Shown here in pieces: positions 34,984 through 45,910 of a DNA stretch of 64,000 bases. Location: contig NC_050096.1 in the NCBI RefSeq assembly GCF_902167145.1, positions 266,684,622-266,748,621 on the forward strand. The letters are read 5' to 3'. Positions within the stretch are counted from its first letter, which is position 1; each line of letters starts with the position of its first letter. The notes under the pieces were generated by a model. The model had not been told where the DNA came from and ran no database searches. It saw only the letters and a program-made list of their open reading frames with translations. This DNA comes from Zea mays. Its lineage: Eukaryota > Streptophyta > Magnoliopsida > Poales > Poaceae. Position numbers and translations under genes: made by a program.

Positions 34984-35943
34984 TGAGTGGACCGACGTTG
35001 TGATGATGACGAGTGAGGCGAGGGCACCAAGAAGGGACGAGATCGGTAGGATCACGCGTTGAGAAGGAGGTGACAGATAGTTGTGAGGACTAGACCAAGT
35101 AGGAGGATGGGAGTCAGGAGAACTAGGCCAATCTGATGAGGAGGCCTAAGACATGGATGTTTTAGTCCACCAAAATTTTAACTTTTTCTATATTTAACAG
35201 TAAATGAACATGAGGTATAAAAGGTTATAAAAATCGAGAGGGTCCATGGCCCACTTTCCCCCTTTGGGTCCGCCCTTGGTATTCGGACCTCATATCCATT
35301 GCCTAGAGTCGAGTCCCATGGAGAGCTGCCACAGTGCATGAAGTGCTCAAACCCGAACAAAGACTTCTCTTGCCCACCGGCGTTGCATATCCCCATCATT
35401 GACTTCATACGGGAGGCCAAGGCGACATGCATCCATAGGACGACACACCTATTGGACTAGGAGTACTAGGTGAAGTGCAAGGAGGTCGTTCGATAGATGT
35501 GAAATCTAGATAAGTCAAACCCATTCAGTTATTGCAACTAGAGATGGTACTGAGTACCTGTAACCCAAACTCGATAGGTTTCACTATATTGGAGCATGAG
35601 CATAGGTCAATTTACTTACCTATGGGTTTATTAGGACCAGTGTCAAGTGTGACGGTATTGATCGCTGGTGTGGTGGCCCAAGCGGTCCGTATTGACCCCT
35701 CTGGTCGTAGTGTGAGACGACATGGTCGACCAGTCGGTTAGGCTATGAACTGGTCGATCTAGGCAACATCACTCATGTTGGATACCACGTGATTGGTACT
35801 AATCAGCGTGTTGGAGCCACGGTCACTTCCAACCTAGCACAGTCGATACCGATCATCTAATGTCTATGTGGCGGCATGCGATTTGTTCATTCAATTCCAA
35901 CCGTTTGTACTTGGAAAAAAATCTAAAAAATCCTAAATTCACC
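34984..35943. other. Unclassified DNA, right flank of the Sirevirus
   Basis: No gene is recognised. Around 35536-35640 the sequence AGATGGTACTGAGTACCTGTAACCC resembles a diverged end of plant hAT elements, and loosely related words in opposite orientation occur near 36815-36890 (TACCCGTTAGGTTTG, AAACCCGTGGGTA). An old hAT-type element is possible but not shown. Confidence 0.25.
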
Positions 35944-35944
35944 C

Positions 35945-35952
35945 TATAAATA
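35945..35952 (+). promoter_or_regulatory. TATA-like box before the 121-bp repeats
   Basis: TATAAATA lies within CACCCTATAAATAGGGGG and is followed by CATTCATTCACAC, the look of a plant core promoter with a C/T-rich start region. No ORF of note follows. Confidence 0.4.
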
Positions 35953-35988
35953 GGGGGTCCTTCCATTCATTCACACATTTCACCTCCA

Positions 35989-36355
35989 GTTCTCAAGTCT
36001 TCTCCTTCATTCACACACTTCCATCTTTGTGTTACTGTTTAGGGTCTTTCGAGCCTCCATTTATACATGGTTCCAAAGTGGAGTCCAAACTATGAAACTT
36101 CCACCTCTAATTGTCAAGTCTTCTCCTTCATTGACACACTTCCGTCTTTGTGTTAGTGTTAAGGGTCTTTCGAACCTCCGTTTATATATAGATGCAAGGT
36201 GGAGTCCAAACTATGAAACTTCCACCTCTAATTCTCAAGTCTTCTCTTTCATTCACACACTTTCATCTCTATTTAGGGTTTAGGGTCTTCTAAACCTCTG
36301 TTTCCATATGGATCCGAGGTAGAGTCCCAACTGCAAAACTTTCATCTCCATCCAA
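35989..36355 (+). repeat. Three tandem copies of a 121-bp unit
   Basis: The anchor CTCAAGTCTTCTCCTTCAT recurs at 35992, 36113 (as GTCAAGTC...) and 36234, exactly 121 bp apart each time. Each unit carries CACACTT, TTAGGGTCTTTCGA, CCTCCGTTTATA and GTCCAAACTATGAAACT blocks. The third unit is the most diverged. There is no clear coding frame. Confidence 0.85.
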
Positions 36356-36361
36356 AAACTG

Positions 36362-36455
36362 GTTTCTATTGTACCACATGGTTCTGCAACTGACATGGTC
36401 TATCAACTCTAGGAATTTCATCAAGCATAAGAACACCATGTGGTACAATAGAAAC
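36362..36455. repeat. Perfect 21-bp inverted repeat, hairpin
   Basis: The arm at 36362-36382 (GTTTCTATTGTACCACATGG plus T) is the exact reverse complement of 36435-36455, with a 52-nt spacer. Similarity continues imperfectly for several bases on both sides. A transcript would fold into a long stem-loop. Confidence 0.85.
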
Positions 36456-36459
36456 AGAT

Positions 36460-37157
36460 TCTTAGATGCGGCCACGGTCGCCACACTACATAAGAACTTT
36501 ATAATTTTATTTTTTTAAAAAATGTCAAATTTTACGAATTTTGTTTAATTTATGTAGTTTTATATTTTAACGAGCTATGTATTTTTTAAATGTTTGTTTC
36601 GTGTTTTTCATACTTTATTGAATTAAAAATCGCCTTCTCCAAGTCTGTAAAAGAAAAGATGGTGTGGTTGTAGGTTGATAGTAAAGGTTGTGCACGGGAA
36701 AGTTAGAGAAGATAAAGGCAGCGCTGGTAGATACAGACTGGTCGACACTGAGGTGGTGACAGATATAGCCTATTAACGATGGAACTTGCCTAATGGGAAT
36801 AAATTTGTACCCGTTAGGTTTGTGGGTATTGGTGTGTTCTTTTGCAATGTGAACTTATAAACCCGTGGGTAAAATATATCCGACTCAGTTATATTATGTG
36901 CCTCTTATATCATGATTTGCTGGTGATATGCTAAGGCTATGAACTTGTGATTTGATATGCTAGTGAACTATATGGAGTTTGAACTTCAACTTACTTGCTA
37001 AACTTGGGATGATAGCGAGGTTTGCTTGATGAATAGCTGTTGAACATGGATGGATAGCACTTTGCACTTTTGCAAACAACATGTGGTGTCGATCTGCTTC
37101 AACAGATATCGATGATTGGGTCAAAACCACAAACACTATGATTAGGAAACTATAGTC
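36460..37157. other. Unclassified AT-rich DNA
   Basis: Mostly AT-rich sequence with no ORF or repeat that I can assign. It ends at the CACTA insertion, whose GTC duplication is at 37155-37157. Confidence 0.3.
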
Positions 37158-37184
37158 CACTACAAGAAAACGTTGAAGGAGTGT

Positions 37185-37345
37185 CAGTTAATTAAAGAGT
37201 GTCGGGGCCGACACTCTTAATCGAAGTAAAAGTGTGGGTTTTGCTGCACCGACACTCTTATTTTAAGAGTGTCGGGGTCCCGATGAAACCGACGCATTTA
37301 ATTTAAAAGTGTGGGGTTTTTCCACACCGACACTCTTATGGATGT
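37185..37345. repeat. 5' subterminal repeats of the CACTA element
   Basis: AGAGTGTCGG or its complement CCGACACTCT occurs about five or six times, partly as inverted pairs (for example around 37197-37219). In En/Spm, comparable subterminal motifs bind TNPA; that role here is by analogy. Confidence 0.8.
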
Positions 37346-37432
37346 TACCCTAAATTCCCCAATCCTATTCTACAGCCGCCGTGCGTCTTGCTTTTTACTC
37401 ACTGTCGCCGTCTCTCCCTAGTATCCCTCTAC

Positions 37433-37810
37433 CGAGCCAGCGGCCCTGCCGAGCTAGGGCGGGCGGCCTCGCCGAGCCAGCGGGCGGCCTCGCAGCCGAG
37501 CCAGACGCCGGGCGGCGGGCGGCGGCGGGCGGCCTCGGGCGGGCGGCATCGGGCGGGCGGCTTCGCCCTGCCAACGGGCGGCCTCGCAGCCAAGGCAGAC
37601 GCCGGGCGGGCGGCCTCACCTAGCGTCGGTCGGGCGGGTGGCCTCACCGAGGCAGCCAGCGGGCAGCGTCGGTCGGGCGGCCGAGCCAGCGGCCTCGCAG
37701 CCGGGCGGCCTCGCCAAGCCAAGCGCCGGGCGGCCTCGCCGAGCCGGGCGGCGGGCGGCCTCACCTCGCCAGACGCCGGGCGGCCTCGCCGAGCTCCAAG
37801 CTCCAGGCGC
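37433..37810. repeat. GC-rich minisatellite in the CACTA element
   Basis: Short irregular units built from GGGCGGCCTCGCCGAGCCAG repeat for almost 400 bp. Open frames exist on both strands, giving alanine-, arginine-, glycine- and proline-rich conceptual proteins, which is a composition effect. I do not regard any of them as a gene. Confidence 0.8.
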
Positions 37811-38264
37811 GGCGCAGTGCCTCGCCGAGCCAAGCATTCTTCAAATCCACGTGCAGTTCTTTTAAGGTATTTAGTTCACACTGATTTTTAATATTTAGTT
37901 CAAATCCACGTGCAGTTCTTGTTAAGGTATTTAGTTCAAATCCGCCGAGCCAAGCATTCTTCAAATTCGCGTGTAGTACTTGTTAACGTTTTGTCCTGTT
38001 GTGTTCAACGAATCCTGCATACCCAAAAGCATTATTGTTCAAGTTTCAAGAAAACAAAATATGGGAACTAGGCTGCATACCCAAAAGCATTATTGTTTGG
38101 TTGCTTTGCATAAAAACTTCCTGCATGAGCTCAAAAATTATTAAATAAATAAATAATGTATCAATAGACACTAATTATATGTCAAAATTATTTAATAGAC
38201 ACTAATTATATGTTAATAGTCTTAATCTTAAGTACATTATTTTTTTGTTTGAAAAATATATAGC

Positions 38265-38987
38265 ATGAGTGGCTTTTTCGTACCTAAGTGTATATATTTT
38301 GTTTCTTTAGCAAGAGACCCTAGGAGTGTTCGTCTTGGTTTGTCGACGGATGGATTCACTCATTACTCCAATAATTCCACTTCTTACTCATGTTGGCTAG
38401 TTTTTATGATGCCCTACAATCTCCCTCCTAACAAATGCATGAAAGAAGAGGTCATGTTTCTTGCCCTTATTGTTCCAGGTCCGAAGGATCCTGTAACGAA
38501 AATCAATGTATTTATGGAACCGTTGATCGAAGAACTAAAAATGTTGTGGCAGGGGGTTGAGGCATATGATAGTCACCTGAAATGTTGTTTTACTCTATGC
38601 GCAGCATATCTATGGTCAATTCATGATCTGCTAGCATATGGCATTTTTTCTGGTTGGTGTGTCCACGGCATACTGCGTTGTCCGATATGTATGGGTGACT
38701 CACAAGCATATAGGTTAGAACATGGTAAGAAGGAAACATTTTTTGATGTTCATCGACGCCTCCTTCCCTATAATCATCCTTTTAGAAAGGATACAAAGTC
38801 ATTTCGAAAAGGCAAGAGGGTTAGAGATGGGCCACCGAAGCGACAAACTGGTGAAAATATCATGAGACAACATTGTGACCTAAAACCGAGCGTAGGAGGT
38901 CGGTTTCAAGGGTATGGTAAAGAACACAATTACCGTAGAGTTAATGGAGGAACCAATTTCATCAAATTCAAAACGTCAAAGGTTTGA
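38265..38987 (+). pseudogene. tnp2-type CACTA transposase fragment
   Basis: The 240-codon open stretch matches the middle of the plant tnp2 transposase family: LGLSTDGFTHYSN, SCWLVFMMPYNLPP, FLALIVPGPKDP, then LRCPICMGD and PYNHPFRKD. Full TNPD-like proteins are several times longer, and both the N-terminus and the large C-terminal part are absent. Downstream (to about 39090) the sequence goes directly into a short alpha-helical segment and then the second gene, which suggests that an internal deletion removed the rest. It cannot encode active transposase. Confidence 0.85.
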
Positions 38988-39176
38988 AGAAACAGTTCTT
39001 GAAACACAACAATGGGTTGAACAACTTAATACACGTGTCGCCGAAGAGGACTCTGATGCCAACGATTTTTTATACATAATTCGTAGATGTAATGGCACAC
39101 TCTTGTTTTTGTTTATTTAATATGCATTACTTTGTGAAAAATTTATACATACTTACTATTTTGTGAATTATTGCAG

Positions 39177-41876
39177 ATGTTCAGGATGGATTCGTCTGGT
39201 AGGAGATCCAAATCATGAAGGTCGAGGGGTTCTAGTGGTGCTCCTAACATGTCTGAGGTACTTGTTTTTTTCTTAGTTTAGTTACTGGGGCTAGCTAGCA
39301 ATCTAAAATTGTTTACATTTCAGGGCACCACAACAAGCAGGAGCAGGCAAGAGCAGTTGCTTGCCTCCCTAGAGCAGATGCGGGGTAGCAGCGGACCCTC
39401 CAATACAGAAGGGACTACTTCGCGTGCAGCTGATTTAGTGGCACCTACTATAGCACCTACTGCGGAGGCGGCTGTGGACGCGGAGGCTGAGGAAGCTGCC
39501 GCAGAACTGGACGATGGAGAGGAGACTTCGGGAGCAGACGCTTCTACAGAGGAGGCTGCCACACAGGCTGCGCCACGGCGTGCCATCAGGTATTCTTATT
39601 GTTGAGTTGAAGTTTTATTGTCAAGTTGAAGTTTTAAGTAAATGATTTTCATTGTTAAATAACAAACTTTCATTTGTAGGTTTCGTCGGTCCCTCACATT
39701 GAAGCCTTCTAAACCCTTCGATCAGCGGAGGGTTATTGAACCGAAAGGCACTAGGGCGTGGAAGGAGGTTAGTTGGGACGGGACAGGGCATCGCACACCA
39801 ATCCTCACAGAGTTGGGGATTTGTTTGCGATTCGCCTACCCGGTGATGGTGACAGAGGGCGGTCAAGAGATAGTTGCTCATTACTGGGCTCATTGGGATC
39901 TCAAGCCGTACGGGAACGACGAGACACACACAAGCAAAGTGTGGGATTTGTTTTGGGTAAGTCCCTTGTGTTATTCAAATTGAATTCAGATTTTGCATTT
40001 GTAAGTCTCTGGTGATCTTCAAATTTGCAGGGCCAATTTTGCGTGTGTGATCCCTATACCTTGGATGATTCATATGTGCGTGAGGTATTCAATGGCTCAG
40101 CAGATAGAGCTGTAAAGGGTATGATGTATTAAGCACGATTGAGGGACGTCACGGTGTACCAAAAGCGTCAGGGGAACTATTGTGACGCGAATATGGCAAA
40201 GGAAATTCACGTGACGGCTCAGCAGTACAAAGAGAGTGAGGTGGATTGATTGAGCCACCATTCGGATGCTTGGGCGTGGATGTGCGAGTATTGGGCTTCT
40301 GAGGAGTTCTTGGCCATATCTAATAGAAATCGTATGAATCGGTTGAGCAAGCCAGGGGTCCACTTCTTTGGGGCAGATGGACATGTTGGCAAGGCCGCAC
40401 GTATGGTATGTGTCAAATTGCCTGGTCAATTGTTAATTGCATAGACTTGTCTAGACTTTCTAATCATGTGTTGCAGGCGGCTCGAAATGAAGTGGAGCCT
40501 ACTTTTCTTCAAGTCTTCGTCGAGGGACACAAGGGTCCCGATCCGAATCATCCGGAAATACTGAATGACAGTAATGCGATAGAGAAACTGGTAAGTATGA
40601 AAATCGACTCTAAGATGAACATGATATGCCTTTGTTTTGACTTGGATGATTTTTTCACAGGCTCGCTACATTGACAACGTGAGAGAGAAAAATGGTCCAG
40701 ACGCGGACTGGCTCACTGGTGAGTTCGATACGGAGGCGGCTTATAAGGCTGGTGGAGGCGTGCCACATGGGAGGTATATGCGCTTGTCACATTGTTACTG
40801 TTTAGTGATGTCTTGTCATTTACTACATATATATATATATATGATACTCTTACAGGTTAGCAATCAGTGACGGTGTTGTCCCCCGTCGGAGTTACACTAG
40901 ACGGTCCAATTTCTCAGCTGGGTCGAATCGACCCCGACGACCATCTGCACGTGAAGGAGAGCTGCTTGAGAAGATGACTCAGATGGAGGAGAGTATGGCG
41001 CAATATAAGCAACAAGTGCAGCAATAGATGCAACAAATGCAAAATTGGATGCTACATCAGGTATCAATTTTTTGTTATTTCGTTGTTTCTCAAGTCCGAT
41101 TAACTGAAAAACTGATGAATAATCTATTTGCAGATGTACGGAGGTGCCGGAACTCAGTTCGGCATGCCGCCTTTTCAACAACCCCCCTATCATCACACAT
41201 CTGGTGTCTGGACAATCATCGGACCGCTCCACTACAGCGGTGGATGGATCACAGGTACAATCGTCTACTAAACATCATTTGTCTGATAATCATTGGTTGC
41301 TTGCTCTCTGTCTTTCTACATGTTTGCTTGTACATGATCTATTTTAAACTTTTGTCATTCGCATGATCTATAGTTACTTTTATTGTTGATCACCGTAACT
41401 TCTTAATCATAAACAAGAGTGTGTCTTCTATTTCAGGGTTCTGCAACTTCTGTCCAAGACCAATTGATGCCATCGGGTGTGATAGGAGGGCAAATGATGT
41501 CGTGGGCACCTCGCCAGCCAGGCATTTGGCCACCGATGCAAACACAGATGCCACCGCTGATGCCGTGGGGATTTCCTCCTCGCGGGCTGTCACACTCACC
41601 AAGATTGCCCTCACACTCACCAGGATCAGTACGTTAAGTTGATATCCTTTGCATCTCTATTTGCTTCATTGTTTAAGCAGTTACTAGAAAACATGCATGT
41701 ATATGTTGCAGTCTATGTATATGTTTAATTAGTTACTCGGTAAACTAACAAATGTTTGTTTCTTTTAAAGGGTTCGGGCTCACATCATGCTAGTCCGCCT
41801 CCGGATCAGAGCACGTTTATGGACTTATTGATGAACACAAGTGGCGGCGGCTCCAATGACCCACCAACGGAATGAA
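39177..41876 (+). pseudogene. Multi-exon Transposase_24-like gene of the CACTA element
   Basis: Predicted exons run roughly 39177-39256, 39325-39588, 39680-39955, 40031-40404, 40478-40589, 40663-40772, 40857-41060, 41135-41251, 41438-41629 and 41771-41876, each bounded by GT/AG consensus sites. The encoded blocks (AWKEVSWDGTGHRTPI, LDDSYVREVFNG, WAWMCEYWAS, THEN-like acidic and ARYIDNVREKNGPDADWLTGEFD) fit the plant Ptta/En/Spm family, with a coiled-coil segment and a proline/methionine-rich tail ending NDPPTE. In-frame stops occur in the first exon, near 40131 (TAA), near 40246 (TGA) and at about 41025 (TAG). Exon limits are approximate. Confidence 0.7.
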
Positions 41877-42129
41877 TTAATATGGAGGCTTGTGTGGAAC
41901 TTACTATCATTGTGTTTTGTATGGACTTTAACTTGTTTCAGATGGATTTGAACTTCTTTCTTATGGACTTGAACTTGTATGAATATTGAATATGGTGCTT
42001 GTGTTATGTTATGTTGAATATGGTGCTTGTGTTGTGATATATTGAATGTTGTGCTTGTATTGTGCTGTTATGGAGGCTTCCCATCCGGGGAGGGAGAAAA
42101 ATAAAATTGGGTATTAAAAAAATTTATTC

Positions 42130-42415
42130 ACTAAGAGTGTCGGCCCCCACATTCTTATATGCGCCCAGGTAGGTTCCTGACCGAACAAGCAGTAAGAGTG
42201 TCCGCCACGTCACTGGCCGACACTCTTAACATAAGAGTGTCGGTTGCGTGTTGAACTGACACTCTTACCTTAAGAGTGTCGGTCCCCACACTTCTATACG
42301 AATAAGAGCGTCCATTTTAGAGTGACGGCTAAGAGTGTCGGTCAACCGACACTCTTATACTAAGAGTGTCGGCTTATTTCAGTAAGAGTGTGGGGTTTTG
42401 GCCGACACTCCTTGC
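42130..42415. repeat. 3' subterminal repeats of the CACTA element
   Basis: About a dozen copies of TAAGAGTGTCGG or its complement lie within 290 bp, several as inverted pairs with 5-20 bp spacers (for example near 42330-42362). They match the 5' subterminal motif. Confidence 0.85.
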
Positions 42416-42434
42416 CTTTTTTCTTGTAGTGGTC

Positions 42435-43548
42435 ATACATGATGGCTAATATTGTGTTCTACAGACTAAAGATCTCTGCCACTCCCGTAACTTTTGAGAT
42501 GTACAAAGTCTGCATCCTTCTGACTTTCTCAGCATCCAATGACTAGTGTGGACAGTGACCATGCATTTCTGTAGCCCGCAGCGTGTGGTGTTTAAGTGTA
42601 ACTGATTCAGTGTAGCGCGTTCTCTTTCGTTGGATGGACACTTTCTGGTCAGTCCAAACTGTAGCCTGCCACCTACTAGTTCGTCCTCACATTCCTGCAT
42701 GAATCTGAATTGTTCCATGAACTACTAGTTGAGTTCATGGGCTGCCTTGGATTCTGTACAGACTTCACAGAATTTGCTAATTGCTGAACTTTGGGATCTA
42801 AATTTCTACACTCTCGATTTTTTAAAGTAAGATAAGATAATTTGTCGCATGAAAACTTACTTTCACTGACATGTTGCCATTGAACTCAGAGCTCACTGTC
42901 AATTTATGGATTTCATTCAATTGTCTAAAACTAAATCGAGTTTCAGGGTAAGGTGAGGAAAAAATTGATGCGTAAGGAACGTATGAATTGAAGATCTGCA
43001 AACTCATTCAATTGTCGCATGGCTGGCTGATCAGATCAATGCCATAGGAATGTCCACGCCCACGACTCCACGAGGCAACAAGGGTGTGTCCGATGGCAAT
43101 GACATGTGGTGGGCCAAGTCGACGCGCGGCCAGAACATGCCGCCGGCGTACCATGGATTGGATTCTGGCACACGACCACACGCACAACACAAGGGTTCCA
43201 GCCAGGTAATGGCAGTTTTGAACGGACGGTAGGTAGGCGCAGCTGCGACTGGTGTGCATGTTGCATTGTTGGCTCTCAAACGAACGCGTGGTTGCTGCGT
43301 GCACGCAATGATGCTGCCATGCATCGTTTGGGCTCGGTTGCCCGGTCGTTTCTACTCGTCAATCCACCAGCCAAATTTGGAGAGCGGCCAGGCGGTTTCG
43401 CCGCCGCCGACCCCGGCGAGCCCCCGTCGCAGCCCCCTGTTATTATGTATAACTCAGCTGGCCCGTCTCCTCCACCCACGCCTTCCTTCCGCGGCATCCG
43501 ATCCATCTTGGGCGGGCGCCGCGCGTCGAGGGCCAGCCAAAGCTTGCC
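42435..43548 (+). other. Upstream region of the host gene
   Basis: Non-repetitive-looking sequence without clear transposon termini. GC content rises from about 43300 toward the gene. A weak TATA-like TTATGTATAAC lies at 43443-43453, about 100 bp before the ATG, and the stretch between would be a C-rich 5' leader. ORFs here on the other frames look like composition artefacts. Confidence 0.45.
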
Positions 43549-44223
43549 ATGGCAGCCGTCCGGTCCGACAGGGTCCACCACCACCACCGCCGCTCCGAGG
43601 CGTCGTGCCCGGCAACCTCCGCGGCCGTGGCGGCGGCGAGGGCCGATGACGCCCTGCGCCAGCGCCCGCGGGGGCTCGTGCAGGTCCGGGAGCGGGATCA
43701 GGGCCCGCTGTCGACGGGGCACCAGCACCTGCACCACCATCACCACCAGCTGCGGCGGTCGGCGGCGTTCCCACCCCGCCGCCCGGGGCCGGGGCGCCGC
43801 CCTCCTCAGCGCTGCGAAAGCGACCTCAACATCAGGGAGCACCGCTCCTGCAGCGAGGTGGCCGGCGGCACCGCGGCGGGCTGCGCCGCTGTGTGCTGCT
43901 GCTTCCCCTGCGTCATGGTGGAGGTCGCGGTGCTCGCCACGGTGCGCGCGCCCGCGGCGCTGTGCCGCAAGGCCGCCCGCGTGCGCAAGGGCCGCAGGCG
44001 CTCTGCCTCCGCGGGCCAGGCCACGGAGATATACGAGCTCCTCGTGGACGACACCGGCGTCGTCGAGGTGGATGCCGGCGCCGCCAATGCGGTGGCGCTG
44101 CCCGTGAAGCCCGCCTTGCAGCTGGAGGAAAAGGGGGAGCTGGAGAAGGAGGTGTGGGCGAGGTTCTACGGCACCGGCTTTTGGAGGAGCCCGTCGCAGC
44201 TGGACGACAACGACGACAGGTGA
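43549..44223 (+). CDS. Conserved plant protein of unknown function (host gene)
   Basis: This is an intronless 224-codon ORF with a strong start context (GCCATGG). The N-terminus has a histidine run (HQHLHHHHHQ). The middle has a cysteine-rich hydrophobic stretch (AAVCCCFPCVMVEVAVLATV, about residues 112-131) followed by a basic cluster (CRKAARVRKGRRR). The C-terminus ends with KEVWARFYGTGFWRSPSQ. I recognise this arrangement, Cys-rich hydrophobic core, basic tail and a WxRFxGTGFWRSPSQ motif, from a family of small uncharacterised angiosperm proteins. The hydrophobic stretch could be a membrane or lipidated segment, but that is inference. GC content is high at third positions, as in many grass genes. 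It is the only ORF in the window that looks like a host gene. Confidence 0.8.
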   Translation: MAAVRSDRVHHHHRRSEASCPATSAAVAAARADDALRQRPRGLVQVRERDQGPLSTGHQHLHHHHHQLRRSAAFPPRRPGPGRRPPQRCESDLNIREHRSCSEVAGGTAAGCAAVCCCFPCVMVEVAVLATVRAPAALCRKAARVRKGRRRSASAGQATEIYELLVDDTGVVEVDAGAANAVALPVKPALQLEEKGELEKEVWARFYGTGFWRSPSQLDDNDDR

Positions 44224-44441
44224 TCGGGACAGGCCCGCGAGCGAGCTATCCACAAGCTCCTCCGGCGATGCGTGGGCTTCCTTCGTTTTCCGCGGGAAGA
44301 AGAGAGGATCGAGGAAAGGGAAACATGATTGTGTGTTCGATACTACGATTACGAACTTCGTTTTCCCTTCTTTTTTGTTTGTTTGGAAGGGGAAATACTT
44401 CTCTTCTATTCTACAACAATGTCACGTACATGCAATGTAAT

Positions 44442-44447
44442 AATAAA
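44442..44447 (+). terminator. Polyadenylation signal of the host gene
   Basis: AATAAA lies about 220 bp after the stop codon, in an AT-rich stretch that follows the GC-rich coding region. Confidence 0.5.
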
Positions 44448-44746
44448 AAATGTATGTGATATATTTAACAATGTGATTGATGATTGATAAATGGAAATGG
44501 AAAATGCTTGGGCAAGTGTAGTTGAAAAAGTAGCACGACAATCTGGAGCCTTGGATGTGCGCCGCGCACATTTTCTCGATCGATCGAAAGTTTTGTCCAT
44601 CCATCTTGTTCAGGGGTCTCTAGGTCTGGATGTCAGGTTCATCTATCAGCAGCCTTGGTACAGGCTTTCCCAATTGGGCCTAGGGCCTCATATGTCATAT
44701 CTACACACACAAATATGAGCCTATATTTTATAGTATCGGTGCTTTA

Positions 44747-45910
44747 GGGTCTGGTTATATGTGTCATGAGACTAAAGTTTAGTACAAGGACTAAAGTTTA
44801 GTCCCCAACCTATTTGCTTCTAGGAACTAAACACAACAGAACACATTAAATGCAATGCAAGAAGATTGAAATACCCCTTGCACCTTCCAACCTGTTTCTA
44901 AACCACCATAATTTCCCCGGATGTTTGCTCCCCACGTCTCAGCATTCTTGAAACACCTAACCTCCACAGAACTCATACACAAATTTTTTATTACACAGAG
45001 TACATACTACAACACAAGAGTCCACAATTGTTCAAATATTTATAACACATTACGAATATTACATTCTACTAAACAAACCATCACCTATCCAATCACAAAA
45101 TTGATTCATATCGCGATCTTCTTCACCTTTCACTGAATCGGCTGCATGTTCTTGACTACTTACCTCACCACCTTCACGATCATGGTCAGACAAATCAAAA
45201 TCCTTATATCCTAAATAACTCTCCCTAATAAAATTGTGAAGTTCCATACATCCCATAATTATTTTGCTTTGTTTCGATAACTAGGGAGATCTAATAGAAT
45301 CCTCCATTTCATTTTCAAAACAACAAATGACCTTTCAATTACATTTCGGATAGAAGAATGCGCATAATTAAAATTCTATTTCTTACCTCTTGGCATTGGA
45401 CCATGCCAAAATTCAGGAAGATGGTATTTTGTAGCTTTGTAAGGAGCAAGATAACCAATATGATTTGGATACCTCGAGTCCATAAGATAGAATTTCCCTT
45501 GAGGAGGATGTGGAAACCTATCTCCATATTTTTCAATTGCATCTTTGAAAATTCTCATGTCATGAAGTGATCCCGACCATCCAACCATAACAAAAATAAA
45601 CCTCATATCAAAATCACATATGGCCAAAACATTCTGAGAACTGCACCCATGCCTTCCAATATATTGAACTACTTTGCTAGTGGGAACCACTGGGATATGT
45701 GTGCCATCAATGCAATTGTCAAAGAATTGTGTAAACCTAGGTGACTGCAGCCTTTGATGAACACTTCTAAACTCAGAATCTACTAGCCTAATGTTGACTG
45801 CTGCTAGTTTGTTCACACAAGTGGAACTTTCCCAACCTTTCTACTGCATGTTTTTAGAGACCTAGTAAATTGATCTTTCGCTCGTCTTAATGACTAAATA
45901 GAACCACAAA
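44747..45910 (-). mobile_element. PIF/Harbinger element with Tourist-like ends
   Basis: The left end GGGTCTGGTTATATGTGTCATGAGACTAAAG follows a TTA (44744-44746) and is Tourist-like, with the repeated ACTAAAGTTTAGT motif. The right end is a diverged counterpart near 45885-45910 (read in reverse: GTGGTTCTATTTAGTCATTAAGAC). A minus-strand transposase fragment lies between. The exact right boundary and TSD are not certain. Confidence 0.6.
45059..45860 (-). pseudogene. Harbinger (HARBI1-like) transposase, broken
   Basis: The DDE nuclease region is readable: DNCIDGTHIPVVPTSK with the first catalytic D, GWSGSLHDMRIFKDA with the second D, and YLMDSRYPNHIGYLAPYK leading to the C-terminal block with MELHNFIRES. 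An in-frame stop follows MPRGKK (about 45376) and another precedes the last part, so the protein is not made whole. The Myb-like partner ORF is not found. It is related to the fragment at 58194-58799. Confidence 0.8.

Larger units (their letters stand above)
37158..42431 (+). mobile_element. CACTA (En/Spm-type) DNA transposon
   Basis: The 5,274-bp element has termini CACTACAAGAAAA and TTTTTTCTTGTAGTG and a 3-bp GTC duplication (37155-37157 and 42432-42434), as expected for CACTA elements. Subterminal regions hold many copies of the 12-mer TAAGAGTGTCGG in both orientations. Inside are a GC-rich minisatellite, a partial tnp2-type transposase, and a multi-exon second gene of the Transposase_24 (Ptta/En/Spm) type. 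Stops and truncations make it non-autonomous today. Confidence 0.95.

Noticed and set aside
37381..37891. Alanine/arginine/glycine-rich ORFs on both strands
   Set aside because: They are conceptual translations of the GC-rich minisatellite in the CACTA element.
40829..40846. AT dinucleotide run in a CACTA intron
   Set aside because: A short simple repeat without further significance.
43106..44253. Long ORFs of 333 codons (plus strand) and 325 codons (minus strand) overlapping the host gene
   Set aside because: They are shadow frames of the GC-rich gene at 43549-44223. Only that frame has the conserved C-terminal motif and a good start context.
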